Shown one piece after another: positions 14,320 through 23,589 of a stretch of 41,088 bases of DNA. Each line of letters opens with the position of its first letter. Position 1 is the first letter of the stretch. Under the pieces are notes generated by a model. It did no database searches and was not told where the DNA came from. It saw nothing but the letters and a program-made list of their open reading frames with translations. The position numbers were made by a program, and so were the translations under genes. This DNA is from Bacteroidota bacterium (GTDB lineage Bacteria > Bacteroidota > Bacteroidia > Chitinophagales > Chitinophagaceae): NCBI GenBank assembly GCA_023391015.1, contig JAEWBT010000071.1, forward strand, positions 1 to 41,088, written 5' to 3'.

Positions 14320-16215
14320 TCAGGGACGAACAGCCGGCGGCTGCCAGGCATAGAACAAAACCGGACCGGCGCTGTCGATGGGTTGCAGGCCGTGGCGCTC
14401 GGCAAATTTCAGGGTGGAAAGATACAAGTCCTTTGCCACAGCAGATTCGCTATTGATGGGACGAAAAGAAGAATCGGCTGCCAAATCGCGGTGCAAAGCA
14501 ATGAGCACGGACCTGTTTTGCAAAGCATCATACAAACCAGCCGAAAGGCTGTCGTGCGCCACAAATGCTACCAACTCCTGCGCAAAGGCCACCGGTGTGC
14601 GGCTCATCTTGCAGGCCAGCAAAGGCAGGCCGGTGCCCACCGACCATTGAAACGTCTGGCGGCTCCATTCATCACGGTCGTCTATCGTGAGATCTTTGGA
14701 TTCGGAGCCTACATTGTAAAGCGGCAGGGGCAGGATGGCCGCGTATGAATCAGAAGGTTTGGGCAGTCCGTCAACCGCCTTTGCAACCAGCGAAGGGCTG
14801 AGCGCGTTTTCCTTGGAGGCTGCGCCCTGCATCCAGTCGATGGTGCTGCGCAAATCGGTGAAAGAAAAAATCAGCAGCAGCGCCGCAGGAATCAAACGCC
14901 ATACTGGCTTGGGGCGGCGGCCCGACCGACTCAAGAGGAAAACCGAGACGATGACCCAGGTAAAAAACAGCAACCAGAACGGCCATACAAAGCGGCCCAG
15001 CGCCCGGAAATGCTCGATCTGATGGGTGATTTTATGAAGATAATAAAGCGGATTGAGCAGGTTGATAAAATGCAGTCCCTGGGCATCGTCGGTGGTATAG
15101 TAATGTTCGCCAAACGAAATCATCAACATCAGAAATGCCGCCCCGCCCAGCGCCCGCGCAAAGGCATTTTTAAAAATAAAAGCCTGCGTTTTCCGGAACC
15201 GTTTCCGGAAATCTTTGGAACAAACGGCCCAAAAAGCATAGAAAAGCATTGCCATCAATACACCGGTGCCGAGGTAGGCCGCGCGTTCCGGCTCATCATA
15301 ATACAGCTTTCCGCTGATGGGAAACGGCGTATCAATAAAAGAATAGGCCGAGAAAAGAGAGGTGAACCGCGTTTTGATTTCCATCCAGTCGTAGCCCATG
15401 CCTTCATGGTGGCGAATGGCCCGGAACGGGTCGGTGAGCGCTACCAGCCCAATGCATAAAATTCCGGAAATTCCGGGAATCAAAAAAGCGGCTTTCAGGC
15501 CCTGCAGCCGCCGGCGCAGGTCTTTTTCAAAAAGAGCGTAGGCAAGAAAGAAAAGGCCTGTAAAAACGGCCAGAATCGCCAGGTAGTAGGCATGAAACAG
15601 AAAGCCGATAAAAATAGTGGCGATCAGCCGGAGCGTAGCCGGATACAGCAGCCGGCCTTCCTGCAGGCGGCGGTGCCAATCCATCAAAAACCACACATTG
15701 GCCACCAGCAGCGCCGAAACAGAAAGGTTGTAGTGGCCCCGCGGAATGCGCAGCAACATCGGGATGAGCCACGGCAGCAACAGGCTGCACGCGAACGCCC
15801 AGCCGGGACTGCGGGTCAGCCGCAGAAAAATTTTATACCCGAAAAGCGCACAAACCGGAATATTCAGCAGGATAAAAAGAAAATAAAACGGGAGTGTATC
15901 GTCGGAAAGATCGTAGACGTACTGACAAAAAACCTTGAACGGAACTGCGAAAATGGGCGTATTGTCCGTAAACCAAACCACATCGCCGTGCGGATAATTA
16001 AAAGACCGGAAATGCAGAAACCCTTCCGGGCCGATGGGCTCTTTGACGTATTGCAGCAGCGTAAAATTGTTTTTCAGTCCGTCGCCAATGTTGGAGAAAG
16101 CCACTTCGCGGGGTGAGATCCGGAAATCCTTAAACGCAATGGCGCACAGCAAGAGCTGGACTATCAAAAGAAAAACCGGTGTCCAGCGGTGCCAGTGGGC
16201 ATTTGAAAAACGCAT
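14320..16215 (-). CDS. Large multi-spanning membrane protein, possible GT-C type glycosyltransferase
   Basis: The 631-residue product has about ten to twelve hydrophobic helices up to residue about 470 and a soluble C-terminal domain of about 150 residues. The first extracytoplasmic loop (about 35-90) carries polar and acidic residues (NIGDGLKNNF, WFTDNTP), as in GT-C transferases that use lipid-phosphate sugars. I cannot name a family with confidence. The ATG at 16215 starts just before the first helix; the frame is open to 16263, but that extension would overlap the NadR-like gene. The gene lies 10 bases after that gene and 5 bases before the family 2 glycosyltransferase, which supports a role in sugar transfer. 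Confidence 0.7.
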   Translation of the reverse strand: MRFSNAHWHRWTPVFLLIVQLLLCAIAFKDFRISPREVAFSNIGDGLKNNFTLLQYVKEPIGPEGFLHFRSFNYPHGDVVWFTDNTPIFAVPFKVFCQYVYDLSDDTLPFYFLFILLNIPVCALFGYKIFLRLTRSPGWAFACSLLLPWLIPMLLRIPRGHYNLSVSALLVANVWFLMDWHRRLQEGRLLYPATLRLIATIFIGFLFHAYYLAILAVFTGLFFLAYALFEKDLRRRLQGLKAAFLIPGISGILCIGLVALTDPFRAIRHHEGMGYDWMEIKTRFTSLFSAYSFIDTPFPISGKLYYDEPERAAYLGTGVLMAMLFYAFWAVCSKDFRKRFRKTQAFIFKNAFARALGGAAFLMLMISFGEHYYTTDDAQGLHFINLLNPLYYLHKITHQIEHFRALGRFVWPFWLLFFTWVIVSVFLLSRSGRRPKPVWRLIPAALLLIFSFTDLRSTIDWMQGAASKENALSPSLVAKAVDGLPKPSDSYAAILPLPLYNVGSESKDLTIDDRDEWSRQTFQWSVGTGLPLLACKMSRTPVAFAQELVAFVAHDSLSAGLYDALQNRSVLIALHRDLAADSSFRPINSESAVAKDLYLSTLKFAERHGLQPIDSAGPVLFYAWQPPAVRP

Positions 16216-16225
16216 AGCCTGCAAG

Positions 16226-16762
16226 TTATTGCGATTGAAATGAATGGCAACGACGTACCGCATCTAGTGCGGCTTTCAAACGCTGTTCCGGACTGCCTTC
16301 CAAAGCACACCAAGATTTTCCGGAGGCCATTACTGCATCCTGATACGCTTTCCACAGTCGCAGCCGGTCGGCAGGGTCGGGGTGTTCGCGCAGGGGGTCG
16401 GGCTCCCAGGGCAGGTCGATGCCGGTGAGCAGGTACAGATCCGGTGGATTTTCAGCAATGCTTTGGAGGATGCGCAGGTCGCAGCGGCCATATTTTTCTT
16501 CGCTCCAGATGCGCAGGACGGTTTCTTCAGTATCGAGAATTAAAAAAGTTGGATTTTGGTGCAGCAGCGCTTGTTCGTCTTGTTGCTGTTTCCGGAAAAT
16601 CTGCATTAAATCAGCTTCTTCGTAGGGTCGTCCAAGGTCATTGAGATATTCGCGGGCGGCTTCGGGTCGCCACGGGCAGCCGAGCGCCTCGGCCAGCTGC
16701 GCCGAAAGCGTGCTTTTTCCGGTAGATTCCGGGCCGGTGATGCCAATGCGAAAGGGTGTCAT
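16226..16762 (-). CDS. NadR-like nicotinamide riboside kinase (P-loop ATPase)
   Basis: The 178-residue protein has a Walker A motif, GPESTGKST, at 10-18, matching the ribosylnicotinamide kinase domain of NadR. PEAAREYL follows at about 33-40, and the helix and strand LILDTEETVLRIW near residue 75 is the Walker B region. It lacks the N-terminal regulator and NMN adenylyltransferase domains of enterobacterial NadR. It overlaps the end of pnuC by four bases (ATGA), a strong sign of translational coupling. Together they would import and phosphorylate nicotinamide riboside for NAD synthesis. Other small-molecule kinases of this family cannot be excluded from sequence alone. Confidence 0.85.
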   Translation of the reverse strand: MTPFRIGITGPESTGKSTLSAQLAEALGCPWRPEAAREYLNDLGRPYEEADLMQIFRKQQQDEQALLHQNPTFLILDTEETVLRIWSEEKYGRCDLRILQSIAENPPDLYLLTGIDLPWEPDPLREHPDPADRLRLWKAYQDAVMASGKSWCALEGSPEQRLKAALDAVRRCHSFQSQ

Positions 16763-17382
16763 TCCTGAGCTGGATTTTTCCGGAAACTAAGGGCTTCTTT
16801 GCGCCACAAGCGGAAGCCGTCAAAGGCGATCAGGGTGAGCAGCAGAGTAAGTATCGCGTAGAGATACAACCCTTTGTGGATTTGGAGGGGAAAAGCCAGC
16901 AGGTTGCTTCCGTTGAGCACCAGCCAGTTTTCGACGCGGCGACGGGTGAGCAGCCACGTACCGGCCCAGGCGATGGCCGTGACAGAAGCATCCCAAATCG
17001 GTACATCAGAAGACGTGAATTGAGACAAAAGAAAAGCAATCGCGGCAGTTCCCAGGATGCTGATTCCAGCAACGGTTTGCCATTCCCGGGCGGTCGTAAA
17101 CTGCGGCTTTTGCTGCGCTACCGGTTGGCGACGCCAGGCGTAGATACCCCAGATGCTGATGAAAAAATAATAGAGGTTAAGGCCGGCTTCGGCATACAGG
17201 TGCGCGGAAGCCATCAGCCCGGCCGAGAGCAGCGTCGCCACGATTCCGGCGGCGTAGTTCCAGATGCTGCCCCGGCGGGCAAGCAACACCTGAGTGAGGC
17301 CAAAGCCAACGGCGAGCCATTCGAGGGGAGCGATGGCAGCAACGGCTTTTTGAAGATTAGGTAGAAAAGATTCCGGCGGCAT
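16759..17382 (-). CDS. pnuC: Nicotinamide riboside/NMN transporter PnuC
   Basis: The 207-residue integral membrane protein shows the PnuC pattern: EWLAVGFGLTQVLLARR, WNYAAGIVATLLSAG, LYYFFISIWGIYAWRR, and later AWAGTWLLTRRRVENW with KGLYLYAILTLLLTLIAFDGF. The WxxY and W..R/E-N-W clusters line the substrate path in characterised members. PnuC carriers move nicotinamide riboside by facilitated diffusion, with trapping by a cytoplasmic kinase; the NadR-like kinase encoded immediately downstream fits that partner. It is the first gene of the minus-strand operon and diverges from tRNA-Phe, sharing a 94-base spacer. Confidence 0.9.
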   Translation of the reverse strand: MPPESFLPNLQKAVAAIAPLEWLAVGFGLTQVLLARRGSIWNYAAGIVATLLSAGLMASAHLYAEAGLNLYYFFISIWGIYAWRRQPVAQQKPQFTTAREWQTVAGISILGTAAIAFLLSQFTSSDVPIWDASVTAIAWAGTWLLTRRRVENWLVLNGSNLLAFPLQIHKGLYLYAILTLLLTLIAFDGFRLWRKEALSFRKNPAQE

Positions 17383-17421
17383 GGCAGGGCCAAAGGTGCG
17401 ACCGGAAATAAAAATTTTCCT

Positions 17422-17452
17422 TTTGGAAAATTTAATCTCCTGCTTATCTTTG
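17422..17452 (+). promoter_or_regulatory. Bacteroidota-type promoter for tRNA-Phe
   Basis: TTTG at 17422-17425, 19 bases, then TATCTTTG at 17445-17452: both boxes of the TTTG/TAnnTTTG consensus at the standard spacing. The tRNA begins 25 bases further on. Confidence 0.8.
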
Positions 17453-17476
17453 CACTCCTTTCGGAAGAAAGGGAAT

Positions 17477-17549
17477 GGTGCGGTAGCTCAGTTGGTAGAG
17501 CAATGGACTGAAAATCCATGTGTCGCCGGTTCGATCCCGGCCCACACCA
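17477..17549 (+). tRNA. tRNA-Phe (anticodon GAA)
   Basis: The 73-base cloverleaf has a D arm (GCTC...GAGC), anticodon stem ATGGA/TCCAT with loop CTGAAAA (anticodon GAA), a five-base variable loop and T arm GCCGG-TTCGATC-CCGGC. The CCA end is not encoded. The acceptor stem, GGTGCGG against CCACACC, has a C-A mismatch at the fifth pair (17481 with 17544). A defence island begins about 150 bases downstream, a common place for integration, although I find no repeated tRNA 3' end at the island's far side. Confidence 0.95.
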
Positions 17550-17553
17550 CAGG

Positions 17554-17592
17554 AAAAACCCCTTGCTGGCTGCGGCTTCGCAAGGGTTTTTT
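17554..17592 (+). terminator. Terminator of tRNA-Phe
   Basis: An A-rich arm with CCCTTGC (17554-17565, one bulged C) pairs with GCAAGGG and a run of six T (17580-17592), directly after the tRNA. Confidence 0.75.
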
Positions 17593-17695
17593 GCTTTAAG
17601 GCGTATAAGATTCCTAAAATCTAAGGATGCATGATTATGACTTATCTTGCTTCTGGAACCGATTTAATTAAAAAAGGAATGGCGTTACTGGCATT

Positions 17696-18589
17696 ATGGA
17701 ACTATTCAAAAACAAAAATATCAAGTACACGTTTTCGGGCCACGACACTTTTCAGTGCCGGCAGTTCTGGTTAAAAAAAGGCTATGACTTCATTGCCGAT
17801 GGACGCAGCTTCAGTAATGATTCGGCAGTAGTAGAACTGGGTGTAGGAAAGAATATGGTATCTGCCATTCGCTATTGGCTGCGTGCATTCAATATTACAG
17901 ATAGCCAAGATGCGATTACACCACTAGGTGCTGCCTTGCTAAGCAACAATGGGCTAGACCCTTTCTTAGAGGATGACGGTAGCCTTTGGCTTCTTCATTA
18001 CCATTTAATAAAGGATGCTTACGCTTCTATTTACAGCATTCTTTTCAATGAATTTCGTAGAGAAAAAATAGAGTTCAACCGAGATTCTTTTCTGTCTTTT
18101 ATGAAGCGTAAGTCAGAATCTGAGAAAGGAATCAACTTCAATGAGAATACTTTAGGGGAGGATTTTGTCGTTTTCCGGAAGCTCTACCTTTCCACCAAAA
18201 CAGATAAAACGGACGATGACCTTTCTGGTATACTTTCAGAGTTAAGATTGGTTCAGCGTACCGAAAAAGAAAACGACGAAAAAAAGAAAATTGAGTACTT
18301 TGTGGTAGAAAATACAGAGCGTAGCGAGATTCCCGTTGAGGTCTTTCTGTATTCGATTTTAGACAACGAAAATTATGGTTATTCTATCAGCCTCAATAGT
18401 TTAGAGCAGGATTATAATAGCCCCGGTTCGGTGTTCGCAATGAATCGACTTGGCATTATTGAGAAGATAAAAGAAGGGGAAGCTAAGTACAACTGGCTAA
18501 CTTATAATGACAGCGCCGGCATTAAAGAACTTCAACTCAAAGAAAAACCTCAACCCTTTACCGTTCTAGCAGATTATTATGGCCACTAA
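17696..18589 (+). CDS. sspB: DUF4007 family protein, SspB-like (DNA phosphorothioation module)
   Basis: The 297-residue protein begins with YTFSGHDTFQCRQFWLKKGYDF, then a conserved VELGVGKNMVSAIRYWLRA segment near residues 50-70 and LLHYHLI near 100, which I recognise as DUF4007. DUF4007 proteins sit with a large ATPase and a PAPS-reductase-like enzyme; from memory of the SspABCD work, SspB is the nicking component that exposes the strand to be sulfur-modified. The order here is the same. It is the first gene of a five-gene operon and its last 11 bases overlap sspC. The DNA is AT-richer than its left flank. The family call is firm; the biochemical role is inferred from context. Confidence 0.7.
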   Translation: MELFKNKNIKYTFSGHDTFQCRQFWLKKGYDFIADGRSFSNDSAVVELGVGKNMVSAIRYWLRAFNITDSQDAITPLGAALLSNNGLDPFLEDDGSLWLLHYHLIKDAYASIYSILFNEFRREKIEFNRDSFLSFMKRKSESEKGINFNENTLGEDFVVFRKLYLSTKTDKTDDDLSGILSELRLVQRTEKENDEKKKIEYFVVENTERSEIPVEVFLYSILDNENYGYSISLNSLEQDYNSPGSVFAMNRLGIIEKIKEGEAKYNWLTYNDSAGIKELQLKEKPQPFTVLADYYGH

Positions 18590-21500
18590 TAGTTTTGTTC
18601 CATCTGTAAATATTCTACGGGATTCCGAAAGAAGTATCACTTACTTTCCTACACCCAACGCCAAAAAGGTTGTAGGCCAGATGGTTGATGACTTCCGGAA
18701 AGGACTTAGGTCGTTTAATCTAGTTGGGTCTTACGGTACCGGGAAATCTTCTTTTCTTTTAGCATTAGAACAAAGCTTGCTTGGAAAACAACCTTACTTT
18801 ACAGCCAACTTTGTTCAGAAGCCAAAGTTTGGAACCGTCAAATTCATAGGTGAGTACAAGTCTATTATACAAGCTTTCGCAGATAAGTTCAATCTCAGTA
18901 GTAACAGCAATTCCGTTGAGCACATTCTTCAGGAACTCTACAACTGTTACCATGATTTAGGAAAAGGAAACCGCTTGCTTGCTATCGAGATTGATGAGTT
19001 TGGTAAATTTCTAGAATATGCCTCGCAGCATGATGCTGCGCGAGAGCTATACTTTATTCAGCAGCTTGCCGAGTTCGCCGGCAATCCCGATCATAATATC
19101 TTGCTGATAACTACCATCCACCAGAGCTTCGAAAGCTACGCCTATAGTCTTTCGGCAGCTCAACGGCAGGAGTGGACGAAAGTAAAAGGCAGGTTTCGGG
19201 AAATCACTTTCAATGAGCCTGTAGAACAGTTACTTTTTTTAGCTACCGAACATATTGAGGCAGCGACTCCAGCAAAGCAATCCAAGTCACTTCTCGATAA
19301 ATCGTTCGAGCTTTTTAAGAGCAGCAAATCGTTCAATTTCACAGAGAAGTACGCTCAGGAAATATACAGTCGGATTTACCCGCTTGACATTATCGCGGCC
19401 AACGTTCTGACAACTTCGCTTCAGCGTTATGGCCAGAACGAGCGGTCGTTGTTTTCTTTTCTTGAATCCACCGACCATACTAGTATTTCCAAATTCCGGA
19501 AATCCGAAGACCCTTTCTACAACGTTGGTTCCGTCTTTGAGTACCTGAACTTCAACTTCTATTCCTTTCTAAACTCTAAGTACAACCCTGATTTCGCGGC
19601 TTGGTCTTCCATCCGGGCGGCCTTAGAAACAGTTTCAAGAGCGTTTGACGAGCGCATCAATGATTACCAAAAGTTGGTGAAAGTTATCGGTCTGCTCAAC
19701 ATTTTTGCGGCAAGCGGCTCAACTCTTGACCGCAAGTTTTTAGAGGGCTATATCAGCACTTGCGTTGGAATCCAGGATGGCCCCAAGCTTATTCAGTCTT
19801 TAGAGGAAAAGAAAATCATTCGGTACCGGCCACATAACAAGCGCTTTGTGCTTTATGAGGGGACTGACTTGGATATTCAAACAGCACTGATTGAGGCAGC
19901 GGATAAGGTATCTGAGATTACCGACATCTCGACTTTGCTCAAAAAGCATTTCGACTTTTCCCCCGTATTAACCAAAGCTTACTCTTTTGAAACAGGTACA
20001 CCACGGTCTTTCGCTTATATCTTCTCCGAAACTCCAATAATTCCAGACTTTAGAGATGATGTTGATGGCTATATCAATTTGGTGTTTGGCGACAACCTAA
20101 GCATGGAGGATTTACAGGCTTTCTCTAGCGAAGTGGAAGATGCTGTTATTTATGGACACTATCGAAATGCAGCAGGCATTAAAACATTGCTTTACGAAAT
20201 AGAGAAAACTCAAAAGGTTATTGATGAAAACAAAGACGATAAAATAGCCAAGAAAGAACTTGAAAGTATTCTGGCATCCCAACAAAGCTTATTGACCCAC
20301 TATATCGTGTATAAGCTCTACGAAATGGGGGAAGCCGCATGGATTCACCACGGTAAGGATTTAAATATTGAATCCAAACGCACGTTCAATAAGCAATTAT
20401 CTCAAGTATGCTGGCAGGTCTACTCCGGAACGCCGACTTTCAAAAACGAGCTTGTAAACCGGCCCAAACTGTCGGGATCTGTTTATGCGGCTAAACGAAG
20501 CTTCTTTACAGCACTAACAACGAATTGGCATAAACCCGATTTAGGTTTCAGCGATGAACGTTTTCCGCCGGAAAAAACTATTTATCTTACCCTGTTAAAA
20601 GAAAATGGCCTTTCTACTTATGCCAATAGCTCTTCTGAAATAAGTGTCTCGCACGACTCTTCTTTTCTGCCGCTGTGGAATGCCTGTAATTCTTTTTTAG
20701 ATCAGTGCAAGGACGGAAAGCGCAATCTTGGTGAACTTATCAAAGTTCTCAGACAGCGTCCTTTCCGTCTCAAGCAAGGTCTGATTGACTTTTGGGTTCC
20801 TACTTTTTTGTTTCTTCGTCGTACCGATTTTGCGCTTTTTAGTACTGAAGGGTTTATTCCAGAACTCAATGGCGAGACGCTAGAGCTAATCAGCAAGTCA
20901 CCGACCGATTATTCAATTAAGGCGTTTGATATTGAGGGTGTTAAGTTGGATATCTTCAATAGCTACAGAGTCTTTCTGAATCAAGAAGTTCGGGAAACGT
21001 TTTCATCGCAGTCTTTTATTGAGACGATCAAACCCTTCTTAACTTTTTATCGTGGACTCCCTGAGTACTCAAAGCAAACACAGCGCCTCTCCAAGTCAGC
21101 CCTTGCCGTGAAGACAGCTATCGCTGTTGCACGCGATCCGGAAAAAGCGTTTTTTGAAGACTTCCCTACTGCTTTGGGTACTTCACTTTCTGAGTTGAAA
21201 AGTAGTAGAGCAGCTCTAGAAGATTTTACGCGGACACTTCAGGAAGCGATCCGCGAGGTTAGGACAAGTTGTGACCGCCTGTACGACAGATTTGAAGAGT
21301 TTTTACAAAACGAATTGCTGGGTCGTGGAGCCGGGTTCGACGAGTATAAAAATCAACTCAAGCAACGATTTAAATCTATTAAACGTCACTTGTTGCTTCC
21401 ACATCAAAAGACGTTCATGCAAAGGGTTGATTCGGGCCTTGATGACCGGCAGGCATGGCTCAATTCCATAGCTCAGGCAGTTGTAGGAAAAGCCTTAGAA

Positions 21501-21800
21501 AACTTCCGGGATGAAGATGAACTCCTCCTCTATAACAAGTTCCAGAACATTACCTTCGAGCTTGATAGTCTGACAAAGCTTTCTACAGCCGATATAGATG
21601 AAGAGCAAGAAGTAGTACTTGGAGTTCAATTTGATTCGTTTGTCGAAGGTGTTAAGCAGAATTTTGTACGCTTGCCTAAAAGCAAAAACGAAGAGATAGA
21701 ACGAGCAAAAGAAGTATTGAGACATCATCTTTCCGGTGACCGTATTGTAAACATTGCAGCCCTTACAAAGCTGCTCCAAGAGCTAATTAAGAATGAATAA
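18579..21800 (+). CDS. sspC: Large P-loop ATPase, SspC-like (DNA phosphorothioation module)
   Basis: The 1073-residue protein has an N-terminal ATPase domain with Walker A GSYGTGKS at 50-57 and Walker B LLAIEIDE at 133-140, followed by TTIHQSFE near 170-180 as a sensor-like stretch. The rest is mostly helical with no further motif I recognise. It overlaps the DUF4007 gene by 11 bases and the PAPS-reductase-like gene by 8, so the three are almost certainly made together. In the Ssp system the ATPase component is needed for sulfur insertion; here that role is inferred from gene order and size. BREX- or Dnd-associated ATPases are the main alternatives, but neither normally has a DUF4007 partner. 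Confidence 0.68.
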   Translation: MATNSFVPSVNILRDSERSITYFPTPNAKKVVGQMVDDFRKGLRSFNLVGSYGTGKSSFLLALEQSLLGKQPYFTANFVQKPKFGTVKFIGEYKSIIQAFADKFNLSSNSNSVEHILQELYNCYHDLGKGNRLLAIEIDEFGKFLEYASQHDAARELYFIQQLAEFAGNPDHNILLITTIHQSFESYAYSLSAAQRQEWTKVKGRFREITFNEPVEQLLFLATEHIEAATPAKQSKSLLDKSFELFKSSKSFNFTEKYAQEIYSRIYPLDIIAANVLTTSLQRYGQNERSLFSFLESTDHTSISKFRKSEDPFYNVGSVFEYLNFNFYSFLNSKYNPDFAAWSSIRAALETVSRAFDERINDYQKLVKVIGLLNIFAASGSTLDRKFLEGYISTCVGIQDGPKLIQSLEEKKIIRYRPHNKRFVLYEGTDLDIQTALIEAADKVSEITDISTLLKKHFDFSPVLTKAYSFETGTPRSFAYIFSETPIIPDFRDDVDGYINLVFGDNLSMEDLQAFSSEVEDAVIYGHYRNAAGIKTLLYEIEKTQKVIDENKDDKIAKKELESILASQQSLLTHYIVYKLYEMGEAAWIHHGKDLNIESKRTFNKQLSQVCWQVYSGTPTFKNELVNRPKLSGSVYAAKRSFFTALTTNWHKPDLGFSDERFPPEKTIYLTLLKENGLSTYANSSSEISVSHDSSFLPLWNACNSFLDQCKDGKRNLGELIKVLRQRPFRLKQGLIDFWVPTFLFLRRTDFALFSTEGFIPELNGETLELISKSPTDYSIKAFDIEGVKLDIFNSYRVFLNQEVRETFSSQSFIETIKPFLTFYRGLPEYSKQTQRLSKSALAVKTAIAVARDPEKAFFEDFPTALGTSLSELKSSRAALEDFTRTLQEAIREVRTSCDRLYDRFEEFLQNELLGRGAGFDEYKNQLKQRFKSIKRHLLLPHQKTFMQRVDSGLDDRQAWLNSIAQAVVGKALENFRDEDELLLYNKFQNITFELDSLTKLSTADIDEEQEVVLGVQFDSFVEGVKQNFVRLPKSKNEEIERAKEVLRHHLSGDRIVNIAALTKLLQELIKNE

Positions 21801-22899
21801 ACCGATTCGGCACGTATTGGGAATTAGCGGTGGTAAAGACAGTGCTGCTCTTGCTATCTACCTTAAGAATAACTACCCCCAACTTGAAGTAGAGTACTAT
21901 TCATCAGATACTGGTAAAGAGCTTGATGAAACCTACAAGCTGATTGATAATCTTCAGGTCTATCTTGAAAAGAAAATCACAGTACTGAAAGCTGCTGATG
22001 GAAGTGGATTAAATCCATTCGACCATTTTCTTAAAATGTACGGGGGCTTTCTACCATCTACACAGGCCCGTTGGTGCACTAAAAAGTTGAAGCTAGAGCC
22101 ATTTGAAAAGTATGTAGGTACTGATCCCGTAGTTTCATACGTTGGTATCAGAGGTGATGAAGAAAGGGAAGGTTACATATCTCGAAGGGGTAACATCCAG
22201 TCTATCTTTCCTTTCCGGAAGAACATCTGGAGTGAAGATGTAATAGACAAATTTTTAAGTAATGTCAATGTCGAAAAAGTAATCGCCTTAACAGAGTCGG
22301 TAGATCTCGGCAGCAGGCGTAATCGTTTTGTAGAAGTCCTGCGCAAATCCGTCAATCCTGGATATATGCAAGCGAGCAAGTTAGCTCAACTTATGGACGA
22401 AGGCGTCCGCGAGTTGAATTACTTAGTTTTTGAGTTTCTCAAAGGGACTAACTATCCACTATCCAAGGAAGCATCTTTCCCATTGCTAGATAATGAAGAA
22501 GTGATTGTGCGGGACGATGTCTTCCGGATTTTAGAAGAAAGCGGAGTCGGTGTACCAGCTTACTATAAAAAGGTCGGCTACCAAGTTGGTACCAAGGAAG
22601 GGGCTTATTCCCGTAGCCGTTCAGGTTGTTTCTTTTGCTTCTACCAACAAAAGATAGAGTGGGTATGGCTTTACGAACAACACCCCACGCTGTTTAAAAT
22701 GGCGATGGAATATGAAAAAGAAGGCTATACTTGGAACCAGGAGGAAAGCCTTGAAGAACTTATTCGACCTGAAAGAGTCGAGCAAATCAAAAGTGATTAC
22801 ATTAAGCGCCAAGAGCGAACAGTTGGCCCTAAGTCATCCTTCCTTTTAGATATTTTGGATGATACAGAGGAGAATGGGTGTGCAAGTTGTTTCATCTAA
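21793..22899 (+). CDS. sspD: PAPS-reductase-like PP-loop enzyme, SspD/DndC-like
   Basis: The 368-residue product carries the PP-loop SGGKDS at 12-17, typical of ATP pyrophosphatases that adenylate their target before sulfur transfer. It also has YYSSDTGKE, ARWCTKKLK and GIRGDEEREGY, as in the PAPS reductase family. Cysteines in WCTKK, GCFFC and the C-terminal CASC could hold an iron-sulfur cluster, as reported for DndC. In DNA phosphorothioation, this component uses persulfide sulfur from a cysteine desulfurase. No desulfurase gene is in the window, so sulfur would have to come from a chromosomal IscS/SufS-type enzyme or an unlinked SspA. The gene overlaps sspC by 8 bases. Confidence 0.75.
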   Translation: MNKPIRHVLGISGGKDSAALAIYLKNNYPQLEVEYYSSDTGKELDETYKLIDNLQVYLEKKITVLKAADGSGLNPFDHFLKMYGGFLPSTQARWCTKKLKLEPFEKYVGTDPVVSYVGIRGDEEREGYISRRGNIQSIFPFRKNIWSEDVIDKFLSNVNVEKVIALTESVDLGSRRNRFVEVLRKSVNPGYMQASKLAQLMDEGVRELNYLVFEFLKGTNYPLSKEASFPLLDNEEVIVRDDVFRILEESGVGVPAYYKKVGYQVGTKEGAYSRSRSGCFFCFYQQKIEWVWLYEQHPTLFKMAMEYEKEGYTWNQEESLEELIRPERVEQIKSDYIKRQERTVGPKSSFLLDILDDTEENGCASCFI

Positions 22900-22905
22900 C
22901 GCGAT

Positions 22906-23589
22906 ATGGAGACGATAAAAAACGCTCTCGACTCTTTGAAGGAATTTATTTGGGATATTATCGGGTATTTTTTACCAGGTGCATATCTCATTATCCTTTT
23001 AGCATTTAGTCTAGGTGAGGCCTATTTAATTCATCCCAAGATATTTGCAAATACAGAGATGATGTGGCCTCTGTTTATCATCTCTTCTTATCTCTTAGGG
23101 CATGTGACATATGGATTGGGGCAGCTTAAAGAAAACTTATTAGGAAGATGGTCTTACACGAGAAAAAAGGAGAAAGAAGTGTCATTAAAACCTGCTTTCA
23201 AAACGTCCAAAGAATTACTTGAAAAAGCTTTAATCGCAAAAGGTGTAAATCAGGATTTGAACAATGCATCAGTGAGGGATGTTCGTAGCTTAATAATGAG
23301 CTTCGCGCCAGAAACAGATCAAAAGGTTTACACGTTTACATTTAGATCGGATCTCTCAAACCAAATTGGAAACATATCTGCCCTTGTTGGACTTTTGGCG
23401 ATATTAAGTAGTTTTATCAGCCGACTCCAACCACGAGTATTTGTCGTGGACAGACCACATCTACTTCTCTACTTTTGTCTTCTTCTTTCTTACATCTTCG
23501 TACGCCAAGCAAGGAATAGATTTTACTCTATCTCCATCAGTGTACCATTTTCAGTTTATACAGCTAAAGAACTAAAATCCACTCCGTGA
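22906..23589 (+). CDS. Four-helix membrane protein in the phosphorothioation operon
   Basis: The 227-residue product has two hydrophobic segments at about 17-38 and 48-68 (FLPGAYLIILLAFSLGEAYLI, then WPLFIISSYLLGHVTYG). A basic soluble region of about 75 residues follows, then two more segments at about 160-178 and 187-205. I do not recognise the family. It begins six bases after sspD and its stop overlaps the GTG of the next gene (GTGA), so it is coupled to the nucleoside deoxyribosyltransferase-like protein. It is not part of the described SspABCD set as I recall it. A membrane partner for a nucleotide-acting enzyme in a defence operon suggests an effector or signal role (inference). Confidence 0.7.
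   Translation: METIKNALDSLKEFIWDIIGYFLPGAYLIILLAFSLGEAYLIHPKIFANTEMMWPLFIISSYLLGHVTYGLGQLKENLLGRWSYTRKKEKEVSLKPAFKTSKELLEKALIAKGVNQDLNNASVRDVRSLIMSFAPETDQKVYTFTFRSDLSNQIGNISALVGLLAILSSFISRLQPRVFVVDRPHLLLYFCLLLSYIFVRQARNRFYSISISVPFSVYTAKELKSTP

Noticed and set aside
17637..17774. 45-codon frame starting before sspB
   Set aside because: It overlaps the start of the DUF4007 gene in another frame, shows no recognisable sequence, and is within the length expected by chance in AT-rich DNA.
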